Shown: positions 1-11,651 of the stretch, one piece after another | How the letters are laid out: each line of letters opens with the position of its first letter | How positions within the stretch are numbered: position 1 is the first letter of the stretch | Source of the DNA: Atopsyche davidsoni | Taxonomy: Eukaryota; Arthropoda; Insecta; Trichoptera; Hydrobiosidae | Length of the DNA: 64,000 nt | Reading direction: 5' to 3' | Assembly (NCBI GenBank): GCA_022113835.1 | Contig: JAILWY010000012.1 | Span: 1,674,001 to 1,738,000 of the forward strand | Made by a program: the position numbers and the translations under genes | Notes under the pieces: model-generated | Seen by the model: the letters and a program-made list of their open reading frames with translations, nothing else | The model's database searches: none | What the model was told of the DNA's origin: nothing

Positions 1-1480
1 TATTGTTTCGAAAAATAGGAGACCTTTTTTACTTTTTTAAAATATTAACATGGTTTGTTTTGGTGGAAGCACCCAGCGTTATGTCTCAAACAAGAACGAA
101 ACCACATTTTAATCCAGCCTTGTATACATTGCATGCCCTCGGCGCACGCCATTGATAAAGTCATACTTATTACTCACATTACAAGGTATCAGTTTTGACC
201 TACGTGAAAATATCAATAATATGAGATTTTTTAAAGGCATTTGCACAAACCTCCGACTGAGATTTTATAAACAGTTTTAGACTAAAAAAGCATTCAAAAC
301 GCAAAGCGTTCAAGCTGTTTGACTATTCATATTCATTGACTTTCTATTGTATAAGGCTTATATACCTTGGATTTCCGCTTTGTTTCGCCTCCGAAGTTTA
401 TTTCACCATAAGCTCACATCACAATATACTAACATCAGGTAGAGAAAGTTTTACCTTACATTTGAGGTTATTTTATTTACAATTTTAAAAAAAGGTTATG
501 ACTCAATTTAGATTCAAACACGGTATCCGTCTCGGCAGGTAAACTGGTTATTCCTCGATTAGAGTTCGGGTCTGGCTGTCTTCGGATGTCACATCCTCCT
601 ATTCCATCATCCATTCACCTGGTCCGAGAGCCATTCAGTTGCTTGCCCACGTCAGTCACTTGGCATGCAGTCCGAAGAGAGAAAAGGATTCTCTCCATGC
701 GTATAGTTTCATCTCACGCATTTTAATTATATGCGTGCTGCCTGACGCGCGAGAGTGATTTATACGATGCCCTGTTTTAAACACTTTGTATTTACTTCAC
801 TTATCTCCACTAAAACGTGTGCCTAGAAAACTTTATATATTAAATTTAAAAAAAAAATAACAAAAGATCACACATCAACAAAAAAATGTTCCATAGTATT
901 TATATCAAAACATAACATAATAACTTTAATATAAATTAAGATTGTTTCATTCCTGGAGATCACCGAAAATCGTAGGCATATATAAATATTCTCTACAAGA
1001 TTAACACATATTCTCATACTTTGATTATTTATCTGGAATTTTATTATTTGCGAATACTTCCTAACCGAAGTCACTTAACACTTAAGAGGGCTACTTTTTC
1101 AAAAATTCCGTTTTCATTCACCAACCCGGACACCAGAGGTCTCTAGCGTAGCTTTCAATTGGAAACTGAATGACAGTTCTAGTTGGACTAAGTTTTGTTA
1201 TTTATGGTCAATTATCAAAGAAGAATTTTTTTTTTTTAATATTTAATAAATTTATATTGTTGATTTTTCTTTTCAAATATTCAAAAAGGAATAAATATTT
1301 ATAAACATTTTAAAATAATTATTGTCATATTTAACTTATTGAAATTATGCTATAAAGCCACATTTCCATGGGATTTTTTTGTAAACTTTGCGTGAATTCA
1401 GTAAAATTGCAATAAATCGACCACTACTTTACCTTTTTACAAAAAAAATTCCAAACAAGAAATATAAATATTCACACTGA
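1..1480. other. No gene recognised (AT-rich)
   Basis: I see no gene here. The block is AT-rich with scattered chance frames of fewer than 70 codons. A patch of higher G+C at about 515-770 stands out from its surroundings but has no recognisable protein, RNA fold or repeat. Confidence 0.5.
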
Positions 1481-1501
1481 AGTCAAAATCCGTTGTTGGA
1501 G

Positions 1502-1640
1502 GTTCCATATTTGAGTTTTTTGATCATTTTCTCGTACCTTTTGCGAAAAATCGAATGCACCAACCAAAAAAATTTAAATGCAAAAAGTTAGATAAATCCC
1601 TTCTTCCAAACGGAAGCTTTTTTTTATTTCTAATAAATAC
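1502..1640 (-). repeat. Repeat family A, 3' fragment (reverse)
   Basis: The reverse complement matches the last 140 bases of the family A repeat at 3243-3788. It carries the same landmarks: a GGAAGAAGGGAT segment, an AACTTTTTGCATTTAAAT segment, TTGGTGCA, then TTTTTCGCAAAA and GATCAAAAAACTC. Only the 3' end is present, as expected for a truncated copy. Family A is non-coding and I do not recognise it as a named element. Confidence 0.75.
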
Positions 1641-1694
1641 TCAATACTCTAAAAAAATCAGTTTTCAACATACAAAAATAAAGTGACATAATAC

Positions 1695-1812
1695 ATATAT
1701 AAATATATATATATATATAATATATATATGTATATATACACGCATATATATATATACATATATATATATACTTATATGTATGTATGTATATATATATATA
1801 TATATATATTTA
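1695..1812. repeat. TA/TATG microsatellite
   Basis: Long runs of TA with interspersed TATG and CATA units form an imperfect simple repeat of about 120 bases. Such runs are polymorphic and easily mis-assembled. Confidence 0.9.
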
Positions 1813-1964
1813 TTTAGACATATGTATGTAAATTATAATAAAAAGGCCCAAATATATATAATGAAAACACACATCTCACCAAAAACATTTATTTATTATT
1901 AATTGAACAAATATATGACACTGGACAGAAATCTGAACATTATACAGGTTATTTCTTTTCTTCT

Positions 1965-2209
1965 TCATCCAGTGCCTCTCTTCATTGGAGGCTTAGTAAT
2001 GTGCAATTGTCCTTGTACTTGAAAATACCATTCGTGGTGGACGTTTATAGTAATATTCTGTTTTTTATCTATTTTCCAAAATTTTAATTTTTTGTTGAGA
2101 ATTGCTTCTTCAACACTTGTTCCCGATATTGATAGTGGATATTTTACTTCCACAATTTTATCACCACTAATTCCATCAGGTGTTGACGATCTATCAAAGG
2201 GACACAATT
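1965..2209 (-). pseudogene. YqaJ-like exonuclease fragment
   Basis: Read on the minus strand, this frame contains the signature blocks of the YqaJ/lambda-exonuclease-type nuclease fold in order. These are S-T-P-D-G (the catalytic Asp region), then I-V-E-V-K (the catalytic Glu and Lys, usually VEIKCP and here VEVKYP), then E-E-A-I-x-N-K-K-L-K-F-W-K, and finally W-Y-F-Q-V-Q-G-Q-L-H-I-T. Proteins of this type are common in insect genomes, many of them carried by mobile or virus-derived DNA. The frame opens just after a polypyrimidine-AG at 2210-2211, so this could be one exon. It then runs into an unrelated tail (P-P-M-K-R) and stops, where homologs continue. No upstream exon is recognisable. 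I call it a degraded fragment; the match is from memory of the motif, not a search. Confidence 0.6.
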
Positions 2210-2289
2210 CTAAAAAAAGAAGGAATTTACTAACTGACAAGATGATTATTCACGACAGTTTTCTTATTTTTCCTCCAATCGATTGATTT

Positions 2290-3240
2290 ACAAGACACTA
2301 GTAATATATAAAATAAATTTACTCGTTTCGCTTTTGGATTCTTAGTATGTATATGAAAGCGAGTATTTTCTTGGCATTTTGAATTTTGTCACAAACTGTC
2401 CGTCGCCACTGTACATGCAATTATGAATTTTTAGGTTAGACTTCGTTATGATCTCACGACCAATGACTGTTAGACCAGGCATCCTCAACCTCCAGCCCGA
2501 AACACGTATTCCAAAGTGAAATATGCAAGAAATGTATATAGAAATCGACTTACTGATTCTCACCTTGATAACGTATTGAGAGTAGTGTGTAGCAATTATA
2601 AACCCGATTTTTCTAAAATAAAAAAGTTTTATCTCAATATCACACTAAATTTGAAATAGGCGTTTGGATATATTTAGGTTTTAAAGATTAAGATTTAATA
2701 CATGGGAAATAAGTGTAAAACCAAGTCCCCACTAACTAATTGCCTGAAAAAAGCCATTACTCAAAAATATTGCATGTGTGACTTGTAAGAAAAAAAATGT
2801 TGAGTATCACTGGGTCGGGTATTACGGTCGCAAATTGCTCCCGTGTCGAAATTGTCATTTGTACAAAGTAGCTATGTTGCCAAATTGACATCTTAGAGAG
2901 AGACATGCTTTCAATGCAATGTTGCCAATACTAACAACGACAAACGACCACAGTAGCCTAAGCTGTCATCTGCTCCGTTCTCTATGGATCAAGCATGGCT
3001 GACCACGTCACAAATATTCTAAGTAGATTTTTAAATAAAATACATTTTTGTATTTTACTCGCAAAATACGCACAAATTTAATACAATTAATGTTTAAAAA
3101 GTGACATGATGAGCTTAAATATCTTTTTTAATAGATGTCAAGCCTTGTACAGCGATAAATCAACCAATAACGATTTTTAAATACCGAGAAACGAATTGGC
3201 GTCATGCTCGCTTGGAGGCTATCTCCGTTCTGACCGAATA
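2290..3240. other. No gene recognised
   Basis: This is AT-rich sequence with no convincing frame, tRNA or terminal repeat. A slightly less AT-rich patch lies at 2800-3000. Confidence 0.4.
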
Positions 3241-3242
3241 AT

Positions 3243-3788
3243 AAAGGACCGTTTTACCTGGAGAAATCGTGTCATTTGATTTATTTAATTCTTAGTTTAT
3301 TATTCTATTGATAGAGTTGATTTTCTTACAGAGTATTAAAAAAATATTAAATTATATTTATCTATTTTTTATTATTTAATTAACGTCCATTTTCAGGGTA
3401 AAATAAAATCTTGAAGATGTTGAAAAATTGGATAAAATGACGACTTTTTAAAACCAAAGTTTGATAAAGATTTTTTTTTTTTTAATTTTTAAATTAATAA
3501 GGCGCACATGGTTTATATTTAATCTTTTAATTCCAATTGAAAAAAAGACTTTTAAATGTGTAGGATTCTTGGAAAATATGCCGGACGAATCTCAAATTCC
3601 TACACTTCAATCGGAAAAACACATATTTATCATAATTAAAGTAAATTTATAAGAAATAAAAATATATTGTGTTCGGAAGAAGGGATGTATCAAACTTTTT
3701 GCATTTAAATATTTTTGATTGGTGCAGTCAATTTTTCGCAAAATCGACCAGAAAATGATCAAAAAAACTCGAATATTCAACATGGCCC
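3243..3788 (+). repeat. Repeat family A, near-full copy
   Basis: This non-coding repeat of about 545 bp begins GGACCGTTTTACCTGG and ends near AAAAACTCGAATATTC. The same sequence recurs at 26741-27290, 28412-28940 and 45637-46200 (+), in reverse at 15400-15930, and as 3' fragments at 1502-1640 (-) and 16018-16142 (+). Landmarks in order are GAAATCGTGTCATTT, TTTTCAGGGTAAAATAAAAT, TTGAAGATGTTGAAAAATTG, CACTTCAATCGGAAAAACAC and TTGGTGCAGTC. It has no open frame, no poly(A) tail and no clear terminal repeats of its own. It may be the interior of a non-autonomous DNA transposon or of a Helitron-like element; this is inference. Confidence 0.8.
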
Positions 3789-3789
3789 T

Positions 3790-5970
3790 TAATACAATGA
3801 GTTAATTAACGACAGTCGCCGAAACCTTCGAATGCCTGTAATTATTTCATAACGAGAAAATCATAGACCATCACTGAGTTTTATGTGGGTAGTAATTTTA
3901 TGGTAGTTTTTCTTATAGGTCAGTCCAAAGAACCGTCCTAAAGAGCATCTGATGGACCTCATAAATCTTCCCTTTCACATAAAACCCTATCTCAGTAACC
4001 CCCATAAACCGGAGGTCTAAATATCATCCCCGGATCATGGGGATTCATATTTGTCGGGGAAGCTGATTTATATGCTAGTATTATTTATTTGTAAACTCCT
4101 TGCTACTGTTTTTAATTTTATTTGAACTTTACGCTAAAAGAAAAAAGGATGTGAGAAAAAATATACGTATTTTACAAAGATTTGAATTTGTAACCCATGA
4201 TCGGTAATCTAACTATTGAACTGCTAGTTAATAATAGGCAACCATTGAAGGTATTTTTATATTATATAAGTTTTCATAAACCTTCCTTTAGTAAGTTACA
4301 AGCATGTGTCATTATTCTAATGTTATCTTTTCTTTTGTTACAGGTAAGCCACTGTGACAAAAACTTCACTTTTTTTAATAAATCGTACGTACATTGCTTG
4401 CCTTCATCAAAAAGCCCTTGAAAGATGAAAATAAAATGATAGCCACCTCCTAAATCTTTGATTATTCAAACTTATTATTTAAAATATTAAAAAAACATTA
4501 ATAAAATAATAATAATTGCATGTTATCGGATGTCACCCAAAATCCAATTAAGTGAATTATTTAAGCTGTCATATGCTGAATATTAAAATTTTTCTATTTT
4601 TTTATATTGTCAAACTATCAATGCTATATTTGATAGCTTTAAGTGTTTTCTCATAAGTAAATCTTAATTATACCATAAATATTTTCTTTTAATGAGCTCA
4701 GACCGTGGAAATGTTTGTATATTTTTATCAATGGCAGAACATAACGATGTTGAACACGATATTAACTTATCTCGAACACGGCTTGTGAACATCATTTAAT
4801 TAGTGACCCCGAATCAAATAGGACAATTTGTAAGAAAATTATATGCCTATGACAGCATTAATTTAACTTTAGTTATTTGCCTACACTCGGTGCAAGACAT
4901 CCAACAACAGAACGGAGATTAGCGAATGCCTTTTTTTATTTCAGTTTTTTTAAAATAATAATAAAATATGCTTAAAAACGTGTTGGTTGGATATGAAATA
5001 TTTGGTACATAAAATTTTTCTTGTTACCAATAATAACATCATTATAATGGTAAAAAGTTAAACTATTCATCAAATATAAATGACAAATCATTATGAAGGT
5101 ATGCTCGCCGGCTATCTGCGCCTTTAAAAATTCATCACCAAATAACTATGGGATATTATTTACATTTCCCATTAGAAACCCCCACATGGTGTATTGACGG
5201 GAGACATACATCACCATGCTCAGAATTCCATGGCTATCGGGATCGTCTAATCTTTACATTTTAATAAACGCCATTCGTTATGGCAGCGCTTCCCAAAAAG
5301 TGTTTTGTGCTAGTTATACGTTTTTATAAATTATTTTAATTCCTTCGTTTATTTATATATTTTTTATATTAAATAAATCATACACGCAGCAACATAATTA
5401 ACAACCGCCAATGTCAGATGGGTTGCTACATATGTTGTGCGCTTAATTCAATCAAAACACTCTAGTATTAAATTTTCACGACAAGAAGTACTTAGAAGAA
5501 TTGCTTGAAAATGGCATCATATCATGTTGCCGAAACGATTAAAAAAATTACAAATGAGGATATATTTTTTGTTTTTTTTGAGGTACATATATTGATCTTT
5601 CACTTCGGTCGTTGATAAGAATCGATTGGGAAGCACTGCATTCCTCAGAGGCTTCAAATGAGTATGCGCCTGTGTCGCGTGGTTATTATGAGTTATGGCA
5701 GTAATCGCGCAGCGCTATCGAGATAAGTGACCCGCGCGCTGCAGAGAGGCAAACAGTTTACCAGGATTTATGGCGTGTCAGGAGGCCCCTACTCCATGAG
5801 AGGATAATAGAAGCTCTCTGGCCTCAACCATCGGGCTCCTTAAAAGCATCTCTCACTAAAACAACACACTGAGTACCTGCGGGCATCTCAGCCGACACTT
5901 AAAGCTTGGCTATGTTAAAGCATCAACAAATATATATATACAAATATATAGAAGATTGCGACCATTTTTG
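3790..5970. other. No gene recognised
   Basis: This stretch is mostly AT-rich. A degenerate terminal motif is listed separately at 4874-4935. A patch with higher G+C at about 5600-5900, including GCGCAGCGCTATCGAG and CCCGCGCGCTGCAG, has no protein-like frame. Confidence 0.4.
4874..4935 (+). repeat. Degenerate motif C terminal repeat
   Basis: GCCTACACTCGGTGCAAGAC followed by CCAACAACAGAACGGAGATT is a worn copy of the left terminal motif shared by the small TIR elements at 39099, 41498 and 41713. No matching right end is evident nearby. Confidence 0.45.
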
Positions 5971-5972
5971 TA

Positions 5973-6851
5973 TTCGGTGTGTGCATTAATTTTTTCGTTA
6001 AATTGGAGCTTTATTATAAAAAATTGGTACAATATATTCTATTCAAAGCCTTTTTCCCATCTCTCGGGCAAATTATGGATTCCATTCCAAAAGAACTGTT
6101 CGTCTTTTGAAGCCAAGAAAGAACCAAGCCAATTTTTGATACCCTGTTCAGAAGTGAAGCGTATTCCAGAAAGGGCATTCTGCATCGATTGAAACAAGTG
6201 GTAGTCGGAAGGGGCAAGGTCTGGGCTATAAGGCGGGTGAGGCAGAACTTCCCATCCACTGTTTTCCAAATAGGTTTTAACCGATTTAGCAACATGTGGC
6301 CGAGCATTCAATTCATGTGGCAACCAATTTCCTTGGTTTTGAATCATTCCCAATGCTTTTAAGTGTCTTGAAATTGTTGCTCGATCAACTCGCAATGATT
6401 CTGCAAGCTTTGCTTGCGTTTGACACTAGTCTTTATCGAGCAATGCCTCTAATTCTTCATCATTTAATTTTTTTGGTTGGTCTGGACGTTCTTTGTCATC
6501 CACATCGAATCACCACTTTTAAAGCATCGAAACCAGTTCTCACACGTTTGTTGCGATGGAACATGTTCACCATAAACTTCACACAGCAATCGGTGACTTT
6601 CAGGTGCTTTTTTCTTCCAATTGAAACAGAAAAGTAAAGCTTCCCGCAAATTGCGTTTTGTTGGTACAAAAGTTGACATGTTGAGAGTTAAAAAAAAAAT
6701 GTTGTATACACTTCAGCGATATGACATATACTGAAAACAAAACCGCAATAATGACGCTTCACAATGAAATGTTAAAGTATAGCCTGATGCGATTCAATAC
6801 TAGAGAACGTCATCTCTTAGAAAATCCAAAAAAAATAATGCACACACCGTA
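5973..6851 (-). mobile_element. Internally deleted mariner element
   Basis: The ends are inverted repeats of about 22-25 bp: TTCGGTGTGTGCATTAATTT on the left and, reverse-complemented, TACGGTGTGTGCATTATTTT on the right. They are flanked by TA on both sides (5971-5972 and 6852-6853), the normal mariner target duplication. At 879 bp it is well short of the usual 1.3 kb. The interior encodes a broken mariner transposase on the minus strand. The element is non-autonomous, and its TIRs could still be recognised by an intact relative if one exists in the genome. Confidence 0.92.
6039..6679 (-). pseudogene. Mariner transposase, deleted and frameshifted
   Basis: The N-terminus (6679 downward) begins M-S-T-F-V-P-T-K and carries the paired helix-turn-helix of mariner transposases, including S-H-R-L-L-C-E-V-Y-G-E and T-C-E-N-W-F-R-C-F-K-S-G-D. 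A one-base shift after SGD moves the frame; the correct frame continues D-V-D-D-K-E-R-P and L-N-D-E-E-L-E-A-L-L-D-K-D, then meets a TAG. The second block (6395-6039) has R-A-T-I-S-R-H-L-K and W-L-P-H-E-L, which jumps straight to A-R-P-H-V-A-K. The deletion removes the first catalytic Asp and the Asp of the usual HDNARPH. The third catalytic region, [12 protein letters not shown], remains. The enzyme cannot be active. Confidence 0.92.
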
Positions 6852-6859
6852 TATATGAT

Positions 6860-8335
6860 CGCTTTCGCCTTTCAAGAGCTTTATTAAATTATTTAATAGA
6901 AGACTCAACGGCTGATAAATGCTGGCAAAGTTACAAAAACGCAATGAAATAAAATATCATCAAAAAACCATTAATCTATACGACTTAAATTTTTTGGGAA
7001 TGCGAAATGAAGGTTTCTTGTTATTTTTTTTTTTTAACTATACACATCAACTAACTATTCGTATTCTTTGTAATTCTTGAAATCAACCCTTATATTAAGA
7101 CAAATTTCGAGCCCATGGCATCAGCCCAAAAGCCTTTGAATGTTTTACATTTCCCATGTAAATAGCCAGATATGTGTGCTCTATAAAAATAAAAAATGTA
7201 CTGAAACCTGTGCCAAGAATCTGCGAGAGTGCGGTATATTAAAGCAGATAATACTTGTAAGTTAAAATTTACACAAATATATTTTATTTTAAAAAGTTAA
7301 AGTATGCAGACTATGTATATTAATCAAATTTTGCATTCATTAGAGACAATTGTATGCGTAAATTTTGAATTAACTGATAACGAGATGAAATGTCAGTAAA
7401 AGACGACTATTCGCATGAAGAGATCAACGAGAGTAGACATAGTTTAAAAATGTTTGATTTATGATTAAATATAAAAATATATATTTCGTCTTCACCATAT
7501 ATAATAGTAGCAAGTAGGTATTTGATTAAAAAAAATTGCACTCTATACTTTTTGTAGGTTTATTGTTTAAATCAGAGAGTTGTTGAGTAAAAGGGTACAG
7601 TGTATCAATATATAGTGTAAAGATATACCATTGCGGTCGTACAAAGATCACAAGTAAGAAAGTTAAATCTCCCCAAGAGCCTGCATTTACTGGAATTGCA
7701 AATATAGGTGTGTTACGATTTATGACACAGCGAGTGTAATGTGCGACATAATTCGATGCAATTTAGTTGCAATTGCTCAGTTTAACCGCGGAGGTATGAC
7801 ATTGATGCATGGGACTTGGTAGCAATGCCGTTTGCAATAGTATCAGTCAGAATCTGCATACTAAAAACAAAAAAAAACTTCACATTTAAATATAATACAG
7901 TTTGACAACACTTCTGCGTTTCCTAATTAATTGTCCAGCAACGCGTGATCAAACGTTAGCAGTTTTTTTACAACAACAGATTGCCTAACCCTTGCAATAA
8001 AAGACACGTCCAGGGTGTTTTTGTCAAGCTGGAGTTGCATAGAGTTGTCATTGCTTATTTATTGTCTAAGAAAGAGAAACCAGGCGTGACTGCGATCGAC
8101 AATAGACCAGCCGAGGAGTTTCTGTTCTTTTTGAGTTCATTTTTTCAATGGTCAAGAATAATTCATTCGTCCCGCATGGCTGGACTTTTTCGACCGTAGA
8201 TTCTTAATACGCCTCTTTAAGGTGACCATCTGCTTTTTTTTAACGGAACTATCCCATATACATATTTTACGAATCATTGTTATTGAAGCTATCATAATTT
8301 GCCGTGTCAGCCTATACTTGTGCGTCTCAAAAAAC
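6860..8335. other. No gene recognised
   Basis: Apart from an open frame of 72 codons at 7981-8199, which resembles nothing I know, this is AT-rich sequence without recognisable features. Confidence 0.4.
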
Positions 8336-8339
8336 AAAG

Positions 8340-8822
8340 CTGCGTCTTTCCTTGAAGGCCGAAATCGCCAGTCGTATTATAAATATGGTCACTCTACTCT
8401 TAAGCTTCACAAAAAGTTCCTCTGAAACCAACCGTCGTATATGGTCCCCTTACTCCACAAAGTACGGTGTGGTGCTTTGAAGACTTCACAAGAAGTTCCT
8501 CTGAAACCAACCGTCATATATGGTCCCCCTACTCCACAAAGCACGGTGTGGTGCTTTGAAGACTTCACAAGAAGTTCCTCTGGAACCAACCGTCGTATAT
8601 GGTCCCCCTACTCCATAAAGCACGGTGTGGTGCTTTGAAGATTCCACGTGAAGTTCCTCTGAAACCAATCGTTGTATATAGTCTCCCTACTCAGTAAACC
8701 ACGGCGTGGTGCTTTGAAGACTTCACAAGAAGTTCCTCCGAAATCAACAGTCGTATTATAAATATGGTCACCCTATTCCACCAAGCACGGCTTCCCAAGG
8801 AGTTCCTCTGAATCCAACATTC
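8340..8822. repeat. 79-bp minisatellite
   Basis: The marker AAGTTCCTCTGAAACCAA recurs at about 8415, 8494, 8573, 8652, 8731 and 8801, a period of 79 bp except for the last, shortened unit. Each unit also contains a GTCGTATATGGTCCCCCTAC block, then CGGTGTGGTGCTTTGAAG. The units bordering the array (8370-8400 and 8745-8775) share an extra TATTATAAATATGGTCA segment. Because 79 is not a multiple of three, the open frames across the array are rotations of the repeat and not a gene. Confidence 0.92.
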
Positions 8823-8829
8823 AGTCCTA

Positions 8830-10690
8830 CCCACATGCCTATATTGGCTCAATCAATACGCTGGGACTCTTCTACTCACTCCACTGTCAGTTATTTGTTT
8901 AAATTGATGTTGCGGTCTGTACTGAAATAAATCATTTATCTTCAACTAGCAAAACAAACTATAATCTTGTGGTCCATATTTATTAGAAACAAAAAACAAA
9001 CCGCGTAATTTATTCCAAAATACCGTTGGAAGAAATATAATTATATTATTATTTATTTCATTTCAATACTATTATGAAAATGATTAAAATAAGTGTGGTT
9101 TTTTATTTAAAAAAATGAATTAATTTAATTACGGTGAACTTATCAGGAAAACTTCATCTAACCGCTTCATTATGCAGTGAATAGCTTAAAAAAAGCAGTT
9201 AAAGCTTTTTTTGTAATATGTAAACAACAATTAAAATTCAGACTTATATTACTTTAGTAATAAATCCAAGTCAGTTATTTTTTTATACTTCAGATTTAAA
9301 CAGCAAATATGAATTGCCGAATGGCAAGATGATTACGATCATTTTTAGTTAACAGGGGCTCTTTTAGTATGAAGAAGCCTTTGCAAGGCAAATATGCTCA
9401 CAAGCAATGTCTTTACAATGCCTCACCTACTGAGCTATTGATATTTACTATTATAAATCATTATTCAGCTTGAATATATGAATGGCATATTTATATATAG
9501 GTATGTGCTACCATTTCCTAGAATTCATAAAAAGGTTTTAACATAACATGTTTACATGAAAAATATCAAAAAATTGACAGCAAATATTGTATGCAGAGCG
9601 ACCCTTCGTACAGAGAAGAGAACATACAAATTTGCACCCCTCAAAATATAATACGGAAAAAAAACAGTAGTGAAAATAATATACCGTACTGAATAATTTG
9701 TAGGTTTCAGGTAAAAATCGGTTGAAATTTTCAGTTAAATAATAAATGCATACAAGACTTTTTGCTAGTCAAAGTGTAAAAGGTGCAAAGAATAAAAGCT
9801 TGCTGAGTTTTCCTAAAAGCTATGCGCAATTTCTTAAAAGCCGAATAAAAATTTTGGTCCTTAATTTACATAGTTAAATATTTTTATGAGATTTTATTGT
9901 GTACTGAGTCAATTCAACTTGTAACGAACAGCACAGTATAATAATAGTTTATTTCATATTAGAAAACATATTAATGAATTTGTGATAACATATTGATATA
10001 CTCGTACTTGGTAATATGGATTGTTAAAAAATTATAGTTATGTGCAGTGAATCCTAAATCTAAACAAATATTTTTATTAATTGAATATATAAAGTTAAAA
10101 ACTCAAGGGTTTATGTATCATTGTTTTATTATTTTAGGTCTTCATTAAAACGTGTTGAAAATATGTCTTAAGGAAGCAATGCTTTATTGTTTGTATAAAT
10201 TGCACGCCATTACAATTATCAAAATTATTCGACCAAAAATATATATCTTAAATTAATATCCCAATGGACGAATATTGCATTAATACCCTAAATAAGCTTT
10301 ACATAAATTTCTATTTACTCTACACGTTATGTCTCAAAATAGCTTGCTATAAAGGCAGGCATATATCATTAAGGGTGTGACCAATCTAGTAACAATATCC
10401 TCCATCCCTTAACTATAAACTATACCCTACTTGTACTTATACACCCTTCATCAGTTTCTCCCTTGTGGTTCCTGTTAAGGTGTGGCCGACATTTCCTTTT
10501 TGTTTTATATTAACAAAACGCACAAAGTCACCCCAGCATACTTCCAAGTTCACTCCCAATTCTTTTTAATTTAATATAAGTAATTTGCTTGTGCGCTACC
10601 CCCATGACTTATTTATTTTAACTTGGCTGTAGAAGTGTTTCTTCAACTTTTACACGTAATAACAACAGTCGGGTTCTTTTTAAAGATTAA
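8830..10690. other. No gene recognised
   Basis: This is very AT-rich intron-like DNA. I find no repeat shared with the rest of the window and no frame above 60 codons. Confidence 0.4.
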
Positions 10691-10802
10691 TTATTATGTT
10701 ATAATGATAAAAGTAACTTTGTATTCTGTCTTCACTTTGAGTTTATTTTATTTTTTTGCATTACTAGTTTCGACCAAATAGACTACGTCATCATCAGATG
10801 CA
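10691..10802 (-). repeat. Hammerhead-like repeat, reverse copy
   Basis: On the minus strand the order is GCATCTGATGATGACG, about 15 bases, then GGTCGAAACTAGT, then an A-rich segment with AAAATAAACTCAAAGTGAAG. The copy at 31005-31090 (+) shares both the core and this downstream segment. CTGATGA and GAAAC at this spacing are the conserved core boxes of hammerhead ribozymes, which are known from Penelope-like and other arthropod repeats. The GAC/GTC stem between them is short and offset by one base, so activity is doubtful. Confidence 0.5.
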
Positions 10803-10888
10803 TAACTAAACTGAATTATCATGAATGAACTAATTATGCGTTGGTTTACGTAAAGTTTAAAAAAAAGCCTTATTATGACAATTTAAAG

Positions 10889-11276
10889 CAGAGGTTCCCA
10901 AACTTTTTGGGAAACCCCTTGTCGAGTTTTCCTGTTTTTCGTAGACCCCCTCCCCTGCCTTGCTAATATTGAATTTTTACATTTTACCGGATTTTTTGTC
11001 CGTTGTATCCGAAATCCGTTAAACAGAGGTCCGTTATATCGAGGTTTTTATTGTATAAAAAGTCAATACTTTTAATGGTAGGGATGGGTCTGATGGTTTG
11101 ATAGCAAATTTTCAATATTTGGCTTCAAAAGAGTCAGATTTAACTTTGATTCTCCTCGCCCAGTGATTTCCAATCTATTTCTTGTAGACCCCCATTTACA
11201 GTTCATGGACCCCCAATTTAATTTTTTGCTGTCATCGACCCCTGGGGGTCGATATTGACCACTTTGGGAACCTGTG
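10889..11276. mobile_element. hAT-type MITE
   Basis: The left end CAGAGGTTCCCAAACTTTTT and the right end, reverse-complemented CACAGGTTCCCAAAGTGG, form typical short hAT terminal repeats. The flanks ATTTAAAG (10881-10888) and ATTTAATG (11277-11284) match at seven of eight bases, as expected for an 8-bp hAT duplication. The interior has no coding frame; it holds GACCCCC-rich subterminal repeats. It is about 390 bp and non-autonomous. Confidence 0.85.
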
Positions 11277-11651
11277 ATTTAATGCAAGATGGTAACCAAT
11301 ATTTAATATTTAGTGCTTTGATAGTTGGGAACCGCAGTAAATGTTGACTAACCAATGATGACGATGACACTTAGGAATGACGTCATTCGATCACGCAGGC
11401 TGTTGTTTGCCCCCTGTTGCTTCTTTGACGTATGCCTTGGGGTTGGTCGGCTGGCCACGCACCCTGCCCCAATGGTGACGAATAACAATGATATTTCTAA
11501 ATGTATACCGATTGGGTTTCAATACAAATATTTTACCAAATAAAAAAACGCATTGTGCTCCCAACCACGTAACATAATATTATACTGTGATAGATTTTAT
11601 GCCTGATTAAATATATGCTTAGAAAATACGACTTTATTGAAATACGTTTTA

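Noticed and set aside
1695..1812. TA-rich run as an origin or regulatory element
   Set aside because: It is a plain microsatellite; nothing else marks a function.
8407..8668. Minus-strand frames with repeating peptides over the minisatellite
   Set aside because: The unit length of 79 is not divisible by three, so the peptides are just rotated readings of the repeat.
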